A program made the translations under genes and the position numbers. The notes beneath the pieces were generated by a model. The model saw nothing but the letters and a program-made list of their open reading frames with translations. It was not told the DNA's origin and searched no databases. Positions 6,374 through 13,809 of a DNA stretch of 14,875 nucleotides are shown piece by piece. Each line of letters starts with the position of its first letter. Position 1 is the first letter of the stretch. The stretch is from positions 1 through 14,875 of the forward strand of contig CALUQA010000023.1 of the NCBI GenBank assembly GCA_944322775.1, in the 5' to 3' direction. Source of the stretch: an uncultured Elusimicrobiales bacterium. Lineage in GTDB: Bacteria; Elusimicrobiota; Elusimicrobia; Elusimicrobiales; Elusimicrobiaceae.

Positions 6374-6396
6374 CTCCTTTGGGCATAAAGCCCCAA
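6374..6396 (-). promoter_or_regulatory. Shine-Dalgarno with adjacent leader hairpin, first pilin
   Basis: On the - strand, TTGGGGC-TTTAT-GCCCAA (6396-6379, one bulged G) runs directly into AAAGGAG (6380-6374), eight bases before the ATG at 6365. This site decides the start codon. Confidence 0.55.
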
Positions 6397-6424
6397 TATA
6401 AAACAAAGTTGTCCTGCTTCTTTC

Positions 6425-6453
6425 AATGTAGCAAAAAAGCCCCTAAGCGTCAA
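6425..6453 (-). promoter_or_regulatory. Sigma-70-like promoter of the first pilin gene
   Basis: On the - strand, -35 TTGACG (6453-6448), a 17-base spacer holding GGGG and a T run, and -10 TACATT (6430-6425). The predicted leader is about 50 bases. The same hexamers and spacing occur before the middle pilin gene. Confidence 0.65.
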
Positions 6454-6454
6454 T

Positions 6455-6487
6455 AAAACAATGCCCCCGGGCTTACGCCGCGGGGGC
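6455..6487 (-). terminator. Terminator after the nucleotidyltransferase gene
   Basis: Stem GCCCCCG (6463-6469) with CGGGGGC (6481-6487), extended inward by a few pairs past a bulged G. On the - strand it is followed by the T-rich ATTGTTTTATT. It ends just before the -35 of the first pilin gene. Confidence 0.65.
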
Positions 6488-6503
6488 CTGAACAAAAAAA
6501 TAC

Positions 6504-7604
6504 TTAGGGTTGCAAAAAGCGCAAGGCTTGTTCTTTGCTGTTAATGCGCCCGGCCCATTGCAATTTGCAAAACTGCTCCATGGCGGCTGATATTTTGCGC
6601 CCGCTTAAGCCCATTTCCCGCAGGTCTTTACCTTTAACAAAACAAGGTTTTAAAGAACATTGTTTCAGCCCCGGGCAAACGGCACGCACGATATTTTCCT
6701 GCGCGGAAGTTAAGGCACATAAAGGCGATTTTTGTCCATCATACACTTCCCACGCGCCCAACAATTCGTGTGTATGTTCTTTAGACAAGTGCAAGTGAGT
6801 CAAAAACTCAGGCCCGCTGGCCCCCAAAAGGCAGGCAAAAATGCCTATTTTTTCTTCCGTGCTTTTTCCTTTCAGCACGGCATTGTTCCACGTAAGGCCC
6901 GGGTAAATAAAACGCGCCAAATCATACTGCTCAAGCAAGGCAAATACTTCGGGCAATTTCTTTTCCTGCAAAATTTTGACAAACTCCTGCCGTATGCGCT
7001 CGCGCGAGAGCACCAGCGGGTATTCTTCGCGGCTGGCGTCCTGCATCAGGCGGGCGGTGTTGCGCTCTATGCTCCAGCCGAAGCGGCCGGCAAAGCGCAC
7101 CGCGCGGTAAAGGCGGGTAGGGTCGTCTACAAAACTTTTGTCGTGCAAAATTTTAATAAAGCCTTTATCAATGGCTTTTTGCGCGCCAAACGGGTCGTAG
7201 GATTGCCCAAAGTTTTTGGGCAGAATGCTAAGCGCCCAGGCATTGGCCGTAAAATCGCGCCGAAACAAATCGTCTTTAATGGTGGAAGGCGTCACTTCCG
7301 GCAGCACGCCGGGGCGGGCATAATATTCTTTACGTGCCTGCACCAGGTCCAACTTCAACCCGTTTTCAAGCGTAACGCGGTAAGTATTAAATTGAGAGAA
7401 TTTGCGCTTGCTTCCCCCCCAGTTTTTTACGCAAAAGCCGGCCACGGACTCCGGCGAACCTTCAAACGTCAAATCCAAATCTTTGGTGTCTTTTCCTAAA
7501 TAAAAGTCCCGAACGGCCCCCCCGACCACCCAGGCTTTAAGTCCTAATTTATCTGCATATGTACCTATTGTTTTTAATATCTCTTTATATTTCCTCGGTA
7601 TCAT
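6504..7604 (-). CDS. Class II nucleotidyltransferase: tRNA CCA-adding / poly(A) polymerase family
   Basis: The family adds CCA (or A, or CC) to tRNA 3' ends or A tails to RNA. The 366-residue product has the head motif GGAVRD (28-33) with DLD carboxylates (D42, D44) and DLVQAR (D86). RRDFTANA (115-122) and DPTRLYRAVRFAGRFGW (161-177) follow, which form the neck and ATP-recognition part, then SRERIRQEF. No HD phosphohydrolase motif is seen. Sequence alone does not separate full CCA-adding from A-adding or poly(A) activity. No CCA is encoded at the tRNA-Arg in this window, so the cell needs such an enzyme. The start ATG at 7604 overlaps the stop of the CpXC gene (ATGA) and has GAGGTG before it. 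Earlier in-frame starts lie within the CpXC gene and lack family homology. Confidence 0.88.
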   Translation of the reverse strand: MIPRKYKEILKTIGTYADKLGLKAWVVGGAVRDFYLGKDTKDLDLTFEGSPESVAGFCVKNWGGSKRKFSQFNTYRVTLENGLKLDLVQARKEYYARPGVLPEVTPSTIKDDLFRRDFTANAWALSILPKNFGQSYDPFGAQKAIDKGFIKILHDKSFVDDPTRLYRAVRFAGRFGWSIERNTARLMQDASREEYPLVLSRERIRQEFVKILQEKKLPEVFALLEQYDLARFIYPGLTWNNAVLKGKSTEEKIGIFACLLGASGPEFLTHLHLSKEHTHELLGAWEVYDGQKSPLCALTSAQENIVRAVCPGLKQCSLKPCFVKGKDLREMGLSGRKISAAMEQFCKLQWAGRINSKEQALRFLQP

Positions 7605-8239
7605 AACACCTCGGGCGCTTGCGCGCCTCCCCCCTCCATCACTTTGGCAAAGTGTGCCAAAAGCGGGCTTTGCAGGCCCGACTCCAGCACCTTGCGGGCG
7701 GCCAAAGCATAGCCAGAAGCGGTATTGTCCGCCCCGGCTGCCACATATAACGGGCTGTCGTGTTCCCGTGCCCAACGGGGATGAAGCCTGGCGACTTTCA
7801 ACCCCAATGCGGCAGCGGCCGCCGCTATGGCTTCCGACTCATCGGTTCGCTCCTGCTCTTTGCGCACCACCTCCTTGAGTTCTTCCAGCCCAAAAACGCA
7901 AATGGGCCCGAAGTCCAAATTCATTTGTTTAAAAAGGGTGTCTTTGAGTTGCGCGTAATCATGCTCCATTTTTTTGAGCAGTTCATCTTTATTGGCGCGG
8001 TTTTTGTCGGAAAATACAAACACCAAAAGCCCGGCTTGTTCGTCTAAATAAATCAAATCGGTATCGCCGTGAAAAAACGTATTGCACTGCGGACAGCAAA
8101 ACAAATTCAACTCTCCGCCCAGCACAGCGTCTTTGAGTTCTGGGTTTTGAGCGGCATTGATAAAGGACCAACGGTCGGCCTCAAACGGCTCGCAGCCGTT
8201 GGGGCAAGATAAAGTTTCTTGGAATTTTAAGGATTTCAT
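7601..8239 (-). CDS. CpXC domain-containing protein, putative zinc-binding
   Basis: The product has 212 residues. The N-terminal domain matches the CpXC pattern: SCPNGC (C12, C16), then F-x-A-x-x-W-x-x-INA, LNLFCCPQC (C48/C49, C52) and FHGDTDLIYLD. The two CPxxxC/CPxC pairs probably hold a structural zinc. The rest is helical: a charged segment from ~75 to 105, an LEELKEVVRKEQERTDESEAIAAAAAAL stretch, and a low-complexity C-terminus. There is no signal peptide or membrane helix. The family has no assigned function. The gene is coupled by ATGA to the nucleotidyltransferase gene, so a role near RNA metabolism is possible but unproven. No Shine-Dalgarno precedes the ATG; an extended -10 motif sits 8 bases upstream. 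Confidence 0.8.
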   Translation of the reverse strand: MKSLKFQETLSCPNGCEPFEADRWSFINAAQNPELKDAVLGGELNLFCCPQCNTFFHGDTDLIYLDEQAGLLVFVFSDKNRANKDELLKKMEHDYAQLKDTLFKQMNLDFGPICVFGLEELKEVVRKEQERTDESEAIAAAAAALGLKVARLHPRWAREHDSPLYVAAGADNTASGYALAARKVLESGLQSPLLAHFAKVMEGGGAQAPEVL

Positions 8240-8247
8240 ATGTATCT

Positions 8248-8256
8248 TTTATAGCA
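8248..8256 (-). promoter_or_regulatory. Candidate extended -10 for the CpXC-nucleotidyltransferase operon
   Basis: On the - strand TGCTATAAA ends 8 bases before the ATG at 8239, with no clear -35. A start 7 or so bases downstream would give a leaderless message, which agrees with the missing Shine-Dalgarno. Confidence 0.45.
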
Positions 8257-8308
8257 AATAAAAACTATTTTGTTGTAAATAATTTGTTTAGTTTATGTTA
8301 TTTATGCA

Positions 8309-8336
8309 TAAAAAAGCCCCGCTTTTGCGGGGCTTT
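8309..8336 (-). terminator. Terminator after the giant membrane protein gene
   Basis: Perfect 10-bp stem AAAGCCCCGC (8313-8322) with GCGGGGCTTT (8327-8336) around TTTT. On the - strand it ends in a T run, beginning 7 bases after the stop of the giant gene. Confidence 0.88.
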
Positions 8337-8343
8337 GGGCAAA

Positions 8344-11300
8344 TTAATTGGCAGGCTGCACCAAAGGGCGTATGGTCGGCTGCGGAATTTTTTGCACTTC
8401 AGGCAACAGCGGAAGAGGCTGCGCTGTCAGCGCTTCGGAAACCAATGTTTTTTGTTCTTGGTCTGCTTTTTCTTCTTCGGCCTCTTTTTCCTGTATATCC
8501 TTTAAGTGGTCTTGATAACGGTTAATTTTAAATTCCAACCGGTTATACGTTCCTTCTTTATTTTCCTGCTGCAAAGTTTGCCAAGCAGGCAGCGGATTGA
8601 AAGAAGATATTCCGTCCACCGCCAGTTTGGACACACCCCATGTGCGCATTAACGTCGGCAAGGAAACGTTCAGCCCCAAACTGCGCGAGGCCAAACCCAC
8701 GCTTAAGGCCAAAGAGCTAAGCGGAATCCAAATGGAAGACAAGGGCCCTTTTCCGTCGCTAACGCCTTGGGCTACTTCCCGGTCCACATACGAACTTTGC
8801 ACCAGCGGGATAGCCGCCAAACCTAATTGCGACCAAGAAAAACCTGTCATCGTAATATTTTTAAGTTCGGTGGCGCGCTGGGCCGCTTGGGCTGGCGGCA
8901 AGCCTTTCACCATGCGGGCAATCGTCGGGCCGGAACCTACTTTAATATTGGCCAACTTCTGCAAAGACTGGGTTACGTTGGCCGTGCCAAGCCCCATCAG
9001 CGAAATACCTAGCAGCATTTCCGCCGCATTCGGGTTCGGGTCCATGCCGTATTTCATCAGCATTAGCCCGCCGGCCGTGTTCATGGCATAAGAGAGGGTC
9101 AGCATTTTCTTATATTCGCTGGCAGGTTTAAGCGGGTTGGAAAAAGACTTCAGCAATTTCGGCGCAAAGAAACGGGCCGTAAACGGCAAGGCCGCCACGG
9201 AAAGCCCCGTCAGCAAAGATACCGTATTGCTGCGGTTGCCGGGAATACTGTTGTTTACAAAATCTCTGCTTTCATAGAACGGGCGGAAAGCCTGGCTGGA
9301 CGCTTTGCTGAAGGCGGCTGCTTCAAACCCGGTAAAGAAGAACGCGGCTGAAGCCAAAGGCCACACTTCCGGCGCGACCATGGTTTTAAGCGAGCGGCCC
9401 ATTTCACTCCAGAACTTCATTTTTTCGCCGTTTAACACAGCCGCAGAACGGCCAATATAAGGCGAAATACGGGCACGGGTTAAATACGTAAGCACGCCGG
9501 TCGTCAAGACCGTCAGCACAGGGAAGGCCAAGGAAAAGTCTGAAGCCGGCTGAGCCAGTTCTTCGGCAGAAAGTTCTTTGCCGGTTAATTTCGGTTTGGC
9601 GGAAAGTTTGCTCCACGTATACACCCAAGAGGGAGCCAGCAGCACCACAGAGCCCAAGTTTTTAAACATCATGCTCTGCAGCAAGCTTTTGCCGCCGCCC
9701 ATAGTGTCAATTAAAATGTTCAAGCCGGAACGGCTTAAGGCAGAAGACACCCCAATGGCCGCACCGGACACAAACAACGGCCAAATAGGCGGCAAATTGT
9801 TTTTGTCCAACTGTCCGTTAAAGCCCATTGCCCACGTGAAGGCCAAACCGGCCGTGACGGACGCCAAAGCTGCCTGCACCACGCGCAATGCGCCAAAACG
9901 CATGACCACCGGGGCCAAAGCCGGCGCCGCCAAGCTGGGCAAGTAAGGGAACGCCAAAGAAATAAGCGTCTTGTCCGTATCGGTAATGCGGTCTTTATAG
10001 GTGGTTTCCAACGGGGCGATTAACCCGACGGAAGCGGAGCTCAAACTCAAGCCGGTGGAAATATACAACGGCAGAATTTTATTGCGGCCGCTGTTCACCG
10101 TCAGGCGCAAGGTTTCCGGCAAGGTGCCTTTGGTGGCCACCTGCACAAAAGAACCCAGTTCCCGTTTGGGCAAACTGAAATAGAAAAGTTTGTCGCTGAT
10201 TAAATCTTTTCCTTTATACAAACGCAACTTATTGTCGGTGCCCAAAACAAAACGTCCGCCTTCCAGTTTTAAACGGGTGTCTGCCATCACGCGCACGGGG
10301 GCCAGCATTTCCTGCCCGTTGGCTGCATTCAAATAGACCGGCAGTTCATGCGAAAACACTTTATTTTGGGAACGAGAACCGGCAAATATGTTGCTTAACC
10401 AATGGCCGCGCACTTTTGTGCCGCTGGCCAAGGTTTCGCCGTTTATTTCGGCCGCACGCTGAAACGCTTTGGCATTCTTATAAACATTTAATTTCAGTTC
10501 CAGCGGTTTTGCCAAGCCGGCGTCCATGGAACCGCGCAACAGCACCGGCATATTAGAGGTGGGAATCGTAATTTTAAAACGGCTTAAATCCACTGGTTTG
10601 CCAATACCGTCAGACATACCCATAAAGTAAGAATTGCCTTTGCGGGTAAACATGACGCGCTGATACCTATTGGCTTCCACACCTTTTACCCCAAGGTCCA
10701 CATGAAGCTCAATAGGCAGCACCTGGTCGGCTTTATCAGCCGAGAACCAAGCACTCTTCATGGTTTTATAGGAAAGTTTTGGGGCGTTAAATTCCCGTCC
10801 GGCATATTGGGATATATTAGACGGAATGCTGATATTCTTATTCAAGCGGATAGACGAAGCCAACGAAGAAAGCACCTGCTCTTTCTGCAAAGGCGAGAAA
10901 GAAGCCATCACCGCATCATTTTCGCGCAAACCTATCAATCCGTTAGCCAACAAGTCGTTATAAACAGACTTATTCTGCACGAACAAACCGTTTTTAAATC
11001 TTGTCCACCAACCGCGGTTGGCGTAGGCAAACCCGGCTTGCTCTTGGGCCATATCCAAGGCTTGTTTAATTTCTAAACGCTGCGAAGAGGTGGTGCCTTC
11101 CAACAACGGCCCCGTAATGCGGCGCACGGCAGTCGGATCCACCACGCCCGTTTTGCTGATAAGCGGCGTAGATTTTAACTCATACACTTTTTGAGGAATG
11201 CCAATAGAGCGGTCTGCACGAATTTGAGCGGCAAAATCTATCACCCGACCGCGTTCCTGGGCATTATAAATATTTAAACCTTGCTGGCGAATTTCATTGG

Positions 11301-13647
11301 CCAGATATTGGCGATAGCGGAAATCTCTGTCCCCAATAATACTGCGCAACAAACCGCGGCGGCCGGCGAATTCCACGTTTGCTTTGTCTGCCGCCAAATT
11401 TAATGTCTTTTGCAAGTCGGCAACCGGCTGGGCCATCTTGGGCTGCAAGTCCAACACGGAGGCCATATTTTTGGCTTCCCAGGTAAACGTACCCGTTTGG
11501 GCAGAAAATTTAGCCGTCTGCAAAGCAATTTGCGTAGCCGGGATCAAGCTTACCCCATTGGGGGCCTTTAACAAGGGTTCCACTTTGGTAAACTGCGGCA
11601 GCAAATTGCGCACGGAACCGGCCATGCCTTCTTTAATACGCATAGGAATAGTGCGGTTGATTTTGACCAAGGTGCGGGCGGTTTTCATCTTCCACAGCAC
11701 AGAAGCGCGGGCCGCTGCCGTAGCACCGCTGCGCGCCATTTTGGTCGTAATATAAATGGAGCGTCCCAGCGTTACCGCTTTAGCCCCCAAACGCACGATA
11801 TCATAGGCACACCATACCAAAAAGGCAATATCCGCCAACGTACCTACTTTCAGCCACACTTTGCCTCTGTTATAACTGCGCTGTTTGGCTTTATATTCAT
11901 AGCTGTCTTTGCCATAAGGCTTTATGCGTAAAGAAGCATCTATATTTTTTTGTTCGTTGGTTATTTTATTGAAAAAGGCAAATAATTTGTGGTCTAAGAA
12001 CCATTGGTTGTCCGCGTCCAGATCGCCCATGTTTTTGGAATATAAACTGTGCGCAATGGCAGCCGGAATATTTTGGTTGTACGGCACCGCAAAGGCCTGC
12101 ATGTTGCGCAGCATGTTTTGCTTGGACTGGCGGTTGCGGGCCACCTCTTCCGCACCGACATAGCGGCTGCCATTGTTGTCCATCACATATCCTTCCGACA
12201 GGTTCATATTGGCCAAACCGCTGTATTTGCCCGCTTTTTCGCTCAGCAAGGCCCCAACCAAAAAGGGCTGTATGGCGCCACAGGCAATATCAAATTCATT
12301 TTTAAAATTCATCTTCGGGCGAACGACGCAGGTATTAATGCTGTAATCCCGCAAAACAGAAAGGGCCTTTTCACTTCCGTCTTCGGCCAGCATATAAGCT
12401 ATTTCTTCCCAAGCATTGCCCGCGGCATTATTGCCTAAAGCATGCACTTGTCCTTCCTCGGGGATAGGGAACTGAGCCCATTTGGATATTTCGCCCAAAT
12501 ATTGGCCGTCTAAGGTAATTAGCCCGTTGATAATTCCGTTAAAGGAAATGATATCACCGGTAAAATCCAATTCTTTGCGGGTGGCTCTGTCCAACAAGCC
12601 GCGCACCGCACCATAATTTTGCATAGCCAGCAAAGCGCTTACGCCCGTAAGCAGAATGGCCGCGGCTTCAGGCGTTTGCCAGTGGGCTTCAATAAACTCG
12701 GTAATGGAACCGGAATCTTCCAAAGAATCGCCCAAAATACCCAATGCCGTCAAGGCCGTCAGCGCGCGGCTGCAGTCGGTTGATTTTTGACCGCATTTTG
12801 CACCGTTATGCAAGTCTTCCAGAAACAACTGATGAATTAAATTTTTTTCTTTGTCGGTAAACAGGTTAGTGTCTTTGCCGTCCGTCATAAAAACGGCTAA
12901 AGCAATATCCAATAAAAATGGTCTGGCCTTTGCCGGATATTTTTGGTAAAGATCCATTAACTCTCTAATTTTGGAAGCAATAATTTTATGGCTTTCCGTT
13001 TCTGCCAAGGCTATGGCCTGCTCATATTGTTTGTCGGCTTCTTTTAAAGCTTGGGCCTGCCAGGATTTAATTTTTGCTTGTGTTACGTCTAAAACTTGCT
13101 GAATTTTTTGGTTTTCCGTTTCAAGCCATGTATTAATAACATTATCTGATATGCCTGCTTGGCGGGCCTGGTCCAGCTCTTGGTTAATATACTGGCGCTG
13201 TTTTTGCTCCATTTCTTTTAATTGTTTGTTAGCCGCTTGTACTTGCGCTGTGATTTCAGCATAATATTGGGTAAGAAATTCCTGTTTATCATTTTTGGGT
13301 GCGGCTTTCATGTTTAAAGCGTTTATTTCTTGCGGAATAAAAGCGTCACGCAGCTCCATAAGTTGTTTGATAACCGGATCGGAAAAATATTCTTCCATTG
13401 TTTTACGTTGCTGGAGCATTGCCGGAGTGGTGGTGTTTGTGCTTTCGCTGGCAAAAGTGGTGCGTTCTACTTCCTTGCGGTAGGCTTCTTCAAATTTTTT
13501 CTCATAGTCACGTACTTTTGTTTTATATGTAGAGGGAACTTCTTGGGCTAAAGCCGGGGCGGCCATATTGATAAGTAAAATTACAGAAAGAAAAGAAGCA
13601 ATTAGTTGCTTTCCAAATGCACACACTTCCGATAGTTTCGGGTTCAT
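8344..13647 (-). CDS. Giant secreted/membrane protein with C-terminal MFS-like domain, function unknown
   Basis: I do not recognise this 1767-residue protein as a whole. Order of parts: Sec signal peptide 1-34 (FLSVILLINMAAPALA, cleavage before Q35); K/E/Q-rich coiled coil about 80-235; alpha-helical repeat-like region 240-540, with the only mature cysteines outside a membrane segment (C285, C292, C440, C456), enough for two disulfides. A possible membrane helix lies at ~603-625 (C613). A long mixed helical region ~640-960 and a beta-rich region ~975-1190 follow. About 12 hydrophobic helices span ~1192-1658. A charged coiled-coil tail runs ~1695-1767. The helix block has MFS size and count, and PVVMRFGALRVV after its second helix resembles MFS motif A. 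The start is the ATG at 13647, preceded by GAGAGG (13659-13654); the TTG at 13668 lies before that site and is rejected. It forms a single-gene unit with its own promoter and terminator. Transport, envelope assembly or a scaffold role are all possible. Confidence 0.8.
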   Translation of the reverse strand: MNPKLSEVCAFGKQLIASFLSVILLINMAAPALAQEVPSTYKTKVRDYEKKFEEAYRKEVERTTFASESTNTTTPAMLQQRKTMEEYFSDPVIKQLMELRDAFIPQEINALNMKAAPKNDKQEFLTQYYAEITAQVQAANKQLKEMEQKQRQYINQELDQARQAGISDNVINTWLETENQKIQQVLDVTQAKIKSWQAQALKEADKQYEQAIALAETESHKIIASKIRELMDLYQKYPAKARPFLLDIALAVFMTDGKDTNLFTDKEKNLIHQLFLEDLHNGAKCGQKSTDCSRALTALTALGILGDSLEDSGSITEFIEAHWQTPEAAAILLTGVSALLAMQNYGAVRGLLDRATRKELDFTGDIISFNGIINGLITLDGQYLGEISKWAQFPIPEEGQVHALGNNAAGNAWEEIAYMLAEDGSEKALSVLRDYSINTCVVRPKMNFKNEFDIACGAIQPFLVGALLSEKAGKYSGLANMNLSEGYVMDNNGSRYVGAEEVARNRQSKQNMLRNMQAFAVPYNQNIPAAIAHSLYSKNMGDLDADNQWFLDHKLFAFFNKITNEQKNIDASLRIKPYGKDSYEYKAKQRSYNRGKVWLKVGTLADIAFLVWCAYDIVRLGAKAVTLGRSIYITTKMARSGATAAARASVLWKMKTARTLVKINRTIPMRIKEGMAGSVRNLLPQFTKVEPLLKAPNGVSLIPATQIALQTAKFSAQTGTFTWEAKNMASVLDLQPKMAQPVADLQKTLNLAADKANVEFAGRRGLLRSIIGDRDFRYRQYLANEIRQQGLNIYNAQERGRVIDFAAQIRADRSIGIPQKVYELKSTPLISKTGVVDPTAVRRITGPLLEGTTSSQRLEIKQALDMAQEQAGFAYANRGWWTRFKNGLFVQNKSVYNDLLANGLIGLRENDAVMASFSPLQKEQVLSSLASSIRLNKNISIPSNISQYAGREFNAPKLSYKTMKSAWFSADKADQVLPIELHVDLGVKGVEANRYQRVMFTRKGNSYFMGMSDGIGKPVDLSRFKITIPTSNMPVLLRGSMDAGLAKPLELKLNVYKNAKAFQRAAEINGETLASGTKVRGHWLSNIFAGSRSQNKVFSHELPVYLNAANGQEMLAPVRVMADTRLKLEGGRFVLGTDNKLRLYKGKDLISDKLFYFSLPKRELGSFVQVATKGTLPETLRLTVNSGRNKILPLYISTGLSLSSASVGLIAPLETTYKDRITDTDKTLISLAFPYLPSLAAPALAPVVMRFGALRVVQAALASVTAGLAFTWAMGFNGQLDKNNLPPIWPLFVSGAAIGVSSALSRSGLNILIDTMGGGKSLLQSMMFKNLGSVVLLAPSWVYTWSKLSAKPKLTGKELSAEELAQPASDFSLAFPVLTVLTTGVLTYLTRARISPYIGRSAAVLNGEKMKFWSEMGRSLKTMVAPEVWPLASAAFFFTGFEAAAFSKASSQAFRPFYESRDFVNNSIPGNRSNTVSLLTGLSVAALPFTARFFAPKLLKSFSNPLKPASEYKKMLTLSYAMNTAGGLMLMKYGMDPNPNAAEMLLGISLMGLGTANVTQSLQKLANIKVGSGPTIARMVKGLPPAQAAQRATELKNITMTGFSWSQLGLAAIPLVQSSYVDREVAQGVSDGKGPLSSIWIPLSSLALSVGLASRSLGLNVSLPTLMRTWGVSKLAVDGISSFNPLPAWQTLQQENKEGTYNRLEFKINRYQDHLKDIQEKEAEEEKADQEQKTLVSEALTAQPLPLLPEVQKIPQPTIRPLVQPAN

Positions 13648-13653
13648 TTTTAA

Positions 13654-13659
13654 CCTCTC
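13654..13659 (-). promoter_or_regulatory. Shine-Dalgarno deciding the giant-protein start
   Basis: GAGAGG on the - strand lies six bases before the ATG at 13647. The signal peptide starts from that ATG. Confidence 0.7.
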
Positions 13660-13707
13660 ATACGGCAAAATAGGGTCCGCCTATATACACAAGCGAACCT
13701 TTCTTTC

Positions 13708-13736
13708 ATTATTTCATCTTGCATACGGGGCTACAA
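13708..13736 (-). promoter_or_regulatory. Candidate promoter of the giant-protein gene
   Basis: On the - strand, -35 TTGTAG (13736-13731), a 17-base spacer ending in TGA, and -10 AATAAT (13713-13708), so an extended -10 of form TG-A-AATAAT. The leader would be about 54 bases. The -35 is weak. Confidence 0.45.
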
Positions 13737-13742
13737 GGGCCT

Positions 13743-13769
13743 AAAGACCTATTTGCAATATAGGTCTTT
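13743..13769. repeat. Perfect 10-bp inverted repeat between divergent genes, operator candidate
   Basis: AAAGACCTAT (13743-13752) and ATAGGTCTTT (13760-13769) are exact reverse complements separated by seven bases (TTGCAAT). No gene ends here, so a terminator is not expected. The repeat starts 7 bases from the -35 of the giant gene and overlaps where the -35 of the CDF gene would be. A regulator bound here could control both. A leader or remnant hairpin is the alternative. Confidence 0.55.
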
Positions 13770-13793
13770 TGGTCCCAATGCTATTTTTTAAAA

Positions 13794-13802
13794 TGATAAA
13801 AT
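13794..13802 (+). promoter_or_regulatory. Candidate extended -10 for the CDF gene
   Basis: TGATAAAAT ends 7 bases before the ATG at 13810. A second -10-like TAAAAT lies at 13789-13794. No -35 or Shine-Dalgarno is evident, so a leaderless message is possible. Confidence 0.4.
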
Positions 13803-13809
13803 AATATAT

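Noticed and set aside
6366..6386. ATG at 6386 as start of the first pilin
   Set aside because: It would add MPKGDLF before the standard MNKKG leader, and the AAAGGAG site lies between the two ATGs.
6732..7499. 255-codon + strand open frame opposite the nucleotidyltransferase
   Set aside because: No start signal or recognisable motif, and it lies wholly within a gene with clear catalytic motifs on the other strand.
1803..8336. Recurrent GC-rich hairpins as a dispersed repeat family or CRISPR
   Set aside because: Each differs in stem sequence and sits at a gene end with a T run, so they are ordinary terminators; there are no regularly spaced direct repeats.
12049..12438. 129-codon + strand open frame inside the giant gene
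   Set aside because: His/Arg/Gln-rich antisense shadow with no SD and no family features.
13645..13668. TTG start at 13668 for the giant protein
   Set aside because: The ATG at 13647 has GAGAGG at correct spacing and begins a standard signal peptide; the SD itself lies inside the longer version.
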